The notes under the pieces: generated by a model | Told to the model about the DNA's origin: nothing | What the model saw: only the letters and a program-made list of their open reading frames with translations | Databases searched by the model: none | NCBI GenBank assembly: GCA_003427395.1 | Contig: BFEA01000120.1 | Span: 2,810,568-2,831,591 of the forward strand | Direction: 5' to 3' | Length of the DNA stretch: 21,024 nt | DNA from: Chara braunii | Taxonomy: Eukaryota; Streptophyta; Charophyceae; Charales; Characeae | Shown: positions 18,492 to 21,024 of the stretch, piece after piece | How positions within the stretch are numbered: the stretch's first letter is position 1 | Layout of the letters: the number at the start of each line of letters is the position of its first letter | Program-made: the position numbers and the translations under genes

Positions 18492-18974
18492 GTGGTGAAC
18501 TCATTTTTCTTCACCAAACTTTTCGACAGCGAAATGAGGCATCGAGAGCGAGAGGTGCAACATTGGTCGAAAGACGTTATAATAAGTGACATTGACTTGA
18601 TCATTGCCCCTTTCCATATCACACACATGAACCACTGGACTCTCGTTGTGACTGACTTCAGAAGGAGGAAATTCGAATTTTATGACTCCCTCAGCCCCGA
18701 CATGGAACTAGCAAGAAAAGTGACCGGCGGATTTTCGAAGTTTCTATTCGAAAGATCGATTGAGCAAAGCAAAGAGGTGGACACAAAACCGTCCAATCAC
18801 ATATGGAACGTAGAGGGCGTCCTGAAACAATGTGACACGAACTCATGCGGGGTCTTCATGCTCACATATGCATCGCTCTTGGCAAGGGGTCGCCTTCCGC
18901 CTTTCTCTTTCACGGCTGATGACATACCCGCAATACGTCCTCGACTGGCTTTGGACACAGTGACTCGTGAATAG
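18492..18974 (+). pseudogene. Ulp1/SENP-type cysteine protease fragment, second element copy
   Basis: Starting after the TAA, VVNSFFFTKLF corresponds to VSFFFMKLL of the minus-strand protease. Then come NHW (His48), FYDS (Asp65), Gln113 and NSCGVF (Cys119), so the active-site set is complete. The first family helix (LNDEVVNFY in the other copy) is absent. It is replaced by the ParB-like segment, which implies a deletion junction between GQH and FFFTKL. It ends LDTVTRE at TAG/TAA near 18974. The two proteases share DFRRR after the catalytic His and a (S/A)SLLARG-like C-terminal helix. Too short to be a full-length enzyme. Confidence 0.85.
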
Positions 18975-19078
18975 TATGTACCTGTTATTGGATATTATTA
19001 TTACATGCGGACGGATGTGGGTAACATGAAATTGTTTGTGACGGAAACAGTTTATAGAAGGTGGCAAACATTGCTCCA

Positions 19079-19165
19079 TACTCTTACCCCTTACCCCTTG
19101 TCGTTTACCCCTTATCCCTTATCCATGACCCCTAAACCCCTTACCCCTTACCCCTAACGTGTACA
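19079..19165 (-). repeat. Degenerate telomere-like CCCCTTA/CCCCTAAA tract
   Basis: Around ten units of CCCCTTA, CCCTTAT or CCCCTAAA run in one direction on the plus strand; the minus strand is G-rich (GGGGTAAGGGG, GGGGTTTAGGGG). One unit resembles the plant telomere repeat TTTAGGG but most do not. Interstitial and degenerate, so it is not a chromosome end. It has quadruplex potential on the minus strand. Confidence 0.6.
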
Positions 19166-19324
19166 CCCGTACCCCAAACCTCGAATTTCAAATGCAGATT
19201 TGACCCAAAATGACCATGAAAATGTCAATTTCAATTTCGTTCAAAAAATATAAAATGTCCGTTTGACGAAATCGCTGTTGAAAGAGAGAGAGAGGAGGGA
19301 GGGGGGACGGGATGGATTGCGCTA

Positions 19325-19325
<1 letters not shown>

Positions 19326-19368
<43 letters not shown>
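19326..19368 (+). repeat. (CA)n microsatellite
   Basis: About 21 perfect CA units followed by GACAGAGAGCGAG. Ends 13 bp before the adapter junction described next. Confidence 0.95.
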
Positions 19369-19372
<4 letters not shown>

Positions 19373-19381
19373 GAGAGCGAG

Positions 19382-19419
19382 CTGTCTCTTATACACATCT
19401 AGATGTGTATAAGAGACAG
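19382..19419. other. Nextera (Tn5 mosaic end) mate-pair junction adapter, assembly artefact
   Basis: CTGTCTCTTATACACATCT at 19382-19400 is followed immediately by its exact reverse complement, AGATGTGTATAAGAGACAG, at 19401-19419. The 19-bp unit is the Tn5 transposase mosaic end used in Nextera chemistry, and the head-to-head 38-bp form is the circularisation junction in mate-pair libraries. A natural origin is very unlikely. The sequence on either side need not be contiguous in the genome. Confidence 0.97.
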
Positions 19420-19680
19420 ATCCAACTGCATCTGGGTGCCGGGGCAGTAGGCATAGATGGCCATTTGACTTTTGTTCCACTACGGGCAATGGGCTCAGTG
19501 GTGCTCGTACATACAGGGGCACATGGACAAGTTACACAGGGCCGGGTAGGGGTATATGCGAAAGATGGCGGGTCCAAATGGCGAGTGGGTTTTTTGCAAA
19601 GTTTCATGACTGTCATATGGGTATTTTGCCATACCCATGCCTTTTAGGGGTTTCTGACAAGATCCCCAACCTTCAGGGGT
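19420..19680. other. Unassigned sequence after the adapter
   Basis: No domain-bearing frame is recognised. Low-copy-looking sequence with a GC-rich start. Because it follows the adapter, its placement beside the (CA)n tract and the second element copy is not secure. Confidence 0.4.
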
Positions 19681-19714
19681 ATTTCAACAATTCCCCCCCC
19701 AAAAAACAGAACAG

Positions 19715-19750
19715 AGGCAGGTCAGTTCCATGATGATACCTCAAAAAAAT
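19715..19750 (+). repeat. SINE 3' block
   Basis: GGCAGGTCAGTTCCATGATG and on, matching the tail blocks at 246-279 and 20155-20185, here followed by A-rich sequence. No 5' part is visible. Confidence 0.45.
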
Positions 19751-19766
19751 CAAAACGGTAACATAG

Positions 19767-19814
19767 AGAATGTGCTTTTCAAAAGAAAAAAAAAAAAAAA
19801 AAAAGAATGTGCTT
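19767..19814 (+). repeat. Poly(A) insertion flanked by 11-bp direct repeats
   Basis: AGAATGTGCTT occurs at 19767-19777 and 19804-19814. Between them lie TTCAAAAG and an 18-19-base A run. This looks like a target-site duplication around the end of a retroposed sequence that was almost entirely truncated. Confidence 0.5.
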
Positions 19815-19828
19815 GATTCCTAGTGGAC

Positions 19829-19905
19829 AAGCCATGTGGCTGGATGAGAAGCATTTTTCAGAGTTTGATAAACAGGTCAGGAGCTCGAATCCTGGAGTCA
19901 TCACA
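19829..19905 (+). repeat. tRNA-like SINE head
   Basis: An A-box-like GTGGCTGGATGAGAAGC (about 19836-19852) and a B-box-like AGCTCGAATCC (19882-19892) have tRNA-like spacing. The acceptor and anticodon stems pair poorly, so this is a tRNA-derived repeat rather than a gene. Confidence 0.45.
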
Positions 19906-20044
19906 AGCTTGGCCGAATTCTGCACAGCACAATAACATTATTCAGCGCCGTTCACATCATCGCAATTTTGTGGCCTTCCCTCCAATCCAATGTTGGGCCT
20001 CGCCACACCCTCGCCACACCACTGACGAAAAGAAGAAAGGAACC

Positions 20045-20200
20045 CAAGAGCCTTAGGTCAGTCGGTACACCCATGAACTGTTGAAGTACAGACCTGAGTT
20101 CGAATCCAGATGGAACCTGATTGATGAGTAAAACCAATTATTTCTGAATTGCATGGGCCGGGCAGCTCAATGATGATATCTAAGGCTGTCACCCACTAGT
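20045..20200 (+). repeat. tRNA-derived SINE
   Basis: An A box TTAGGTCAGTCGGT (20053-20066) and a B box GTTCGAATCC (20098-20107) fit an RNA polymerase III promoter. A body, TGATGAGTAAAACCAATTAT, and the 3' block GGGCCGGGCAGCTCAATGAT (from 20155) follow, shared with 125-290 and 19715-19745. This is the best-preserved of the three copies. The end is not fixed; an A-rich stretch starts at about 20263. Confidence 0.6.
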
Positions 20201-20296
20201 ACCTCCACCAGTGTTGGGAAATTAGGGAAAAGGGCAAACTTTAAGGTACTAGTGGTTTAAACAAAAAAAAAAAAGAAAAAAAAAAAAGGAGAGTAT

Positions 20297-20828
20297 GGGC
20301 CTGGTTGCACCTCTCTCCCTACGCCAAGTTTGGCGAGTAGGCGCCTCGTTGCACTTACTCGCCAAACTTGGCGAATGAAAAGTATGTCAGACTGCTCGCC
20401 ACTCCGTCGACACAAGTTGTGGCGTGGCGAGCGTTTTCGGTTTCCCCACCTGTGCACGGCGGTTTGTGGAGCGCGCGCACGGCTTCAGGAGTCGAGATCA
20501 GGCAGACAAAATTTTTGAAGTTTTCTGTAAAAGAAATAGAGTGGCGAGTAATTGCAACCAGGCCTCCAGTTCGACACGACTCGCCACAAAACAACTTTCT
20601 GGAGAGTGCACGGCTTCAGGAGTCGACATCAGGCAGACAATTTTTTTTAACTTTTCCACAGAAGAAATACTGTGGCGAGTAAGTGCAGCAAGGCCTCCTT
20701 TTCCGTAGAAGAAATACTGTGGCGAGTAAGTGCAGCCAGGCCTCCAGTTCGACACGACTCTCATTTTTTTTCACTCTCCACCCATCCGCCACAATTCGTG
20801 GCGGATGGCGAGTAGTGCAACTAGGCCC
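20297..20828. mobile_element. 532-bp fold-back/MITE-like element
   Basis: Left end GGGCCTGGTTGCAC (20297-20310) and right end GTGCAACTAGGCCC (20815-20828) are inverted at 13 of 14 positions. Inside both ends are GGCGAGTA- and TGGCGA-type palindromes (TCGCCAAACTTGGCGA near 20359-20374; CATCCGCCACAATTCGTGGC near the right end). A terminal-like motif, GGCGAGTAAGTGCARC(A/C)AGGC, repeats internally in both directions. Two internal copies of CACGGCTTCAGGAGTCGA begin at 20478 and 20609 (131 bp apart). No protein is encoded, so it would be non-autonomous. TA flanks the right end and TAT the left; the target duplication is unclear. Confidence 0.6.
20478..20760 (+). repeat. Internal tandem duplications in the MITE-like element
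   Basis: A 131-bp unit is repeated (20478, 20609). A smaller 47-bp unit, GAAGAAATACTGTGGCGAGT and on, is repeated at 20661 and 20708. The units bear the end motif GGCGAGTAAGTGCA, so the element may have grown by duplication of its own ends. Confidence 0.65.
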
Positions 20829-20995
20829 TACATCGCTGCACAGACACTTGCAAGATACATCCACTGCTATTAATGGCAACGCATGTATATCATGATTGCA
20901 ACCCTCTTTTTTTTCTGTTTTTTTTGACAATGATTGCAAACCTTTTAGGACATAATAGGGTCTGTACTCTTGTTTTTTCTCTTTTCGTCTTTTAC

Positions 20996-21024
20996 AAAAA
21001 AAAAAAAAAAAAAAAAAAAAAAAA
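20996..21024 (+). repeat. Poly(A) tract at the window end
   Basis: A run of 29 A reaches the last base. It may be the tail of a retroposed sequence or a contig end. No polyadenylation signal or gene is visible before it in 20829-20995. Confidence 0.8.

Noticed and set aside
19312-19647. A 111-residue frame across the (CA)n and adapter
   Set aside because: It depends on an artificial adapter sequence and on a simple repeat.
19829-19905. Functional tRNA gene
   Set aside because: A and B boxes are present, but the acceptor and anticodon stems do not pair; same for 20045-20115.

Overview
The window looks like repeat-rich nuclear DNA of a eukaryote. It has long di-, tri- and hexanucleotide microsatellites, tRNA-derived SINE-like sequences, fold-back elements, GT-AG introns and decayed transposon genes. 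It contains no bacterial operon, no rRNA and no convincing host gene. The species cannot be fixed from sequence alone. A large-genome streptophyte alga or plant is my guess (low confidence), because Ulp1-type proteases are common passengers of plant DNA transposons.

Layout. 1-2.7 kb is non-coding: a CCGGA-rich palindromic patch, tRNA-like/SINE fragments, a 167-nt fold-back and purine-rich degenerate repeats. 2.77-3.56 kb is a compound microsatellite. 3.6-3.95 kb is a 168-bp tandem duplication with an ambiguous base (n at 3779) and a diverged copy at 5.7 kb. 4.0-5.6 kb is G/C-skewed, with no gene I can defend. 6.1-6.9 kb holds (GTT)n tracts beside one plausible minus-strand Trp-rich reading frame. 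7.2-9.2 kb is AT-rich, then a repeat array carrying (GA)n expansions. 9.29-16.84 kb is the core: a large, decayed, minus-strand mobile element. 16.98-18.16 kb is a tandem array with a ~471-bp period. 18.17-18.97 kb is a second, plus-strand, shortened copy of the same element family. 19.0-21.0 kb holds a telomere-like G/C-rich patch, a (CA)n tract, a Nextera mate-pair junction adapter left in the assembly, SINEs, and a 532-bp fold-back element.

The core element encodes, in order on the minus strand, (i) a long protein with an N-terminal 31-aa repeat, an acidic/basic linker, a ParB/sulfiredoxin-like domain (GQH motif), a region resembling a catalytically degenerate beta-class DNA amino-methyltransferase, and a Gly-rich tail; and (ii) a Ulp1/SENP-type cysteine protease with an intact His-Asp-Gln-Cys set, joined to a disordered N-terminal exon by an in-frame GT-AG intron. 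Both are broken by nonsense codons, most explicable by C-to-T change, and the first also by frameshifts. The plus-strand copy fuses the ParB-like segment almost directly to the protease, as expected if everything between had been deleted from the same gene order. A palindromic motif, GTGGAGGATNNATCCTCCAC and variants, recurs dozens of times in three clusters around these genes. It is the best candidate for the element's recognition sites. The ParB-like / MTase-like / Ulp1 combination with palindromic site arrays is the most unusual system here.
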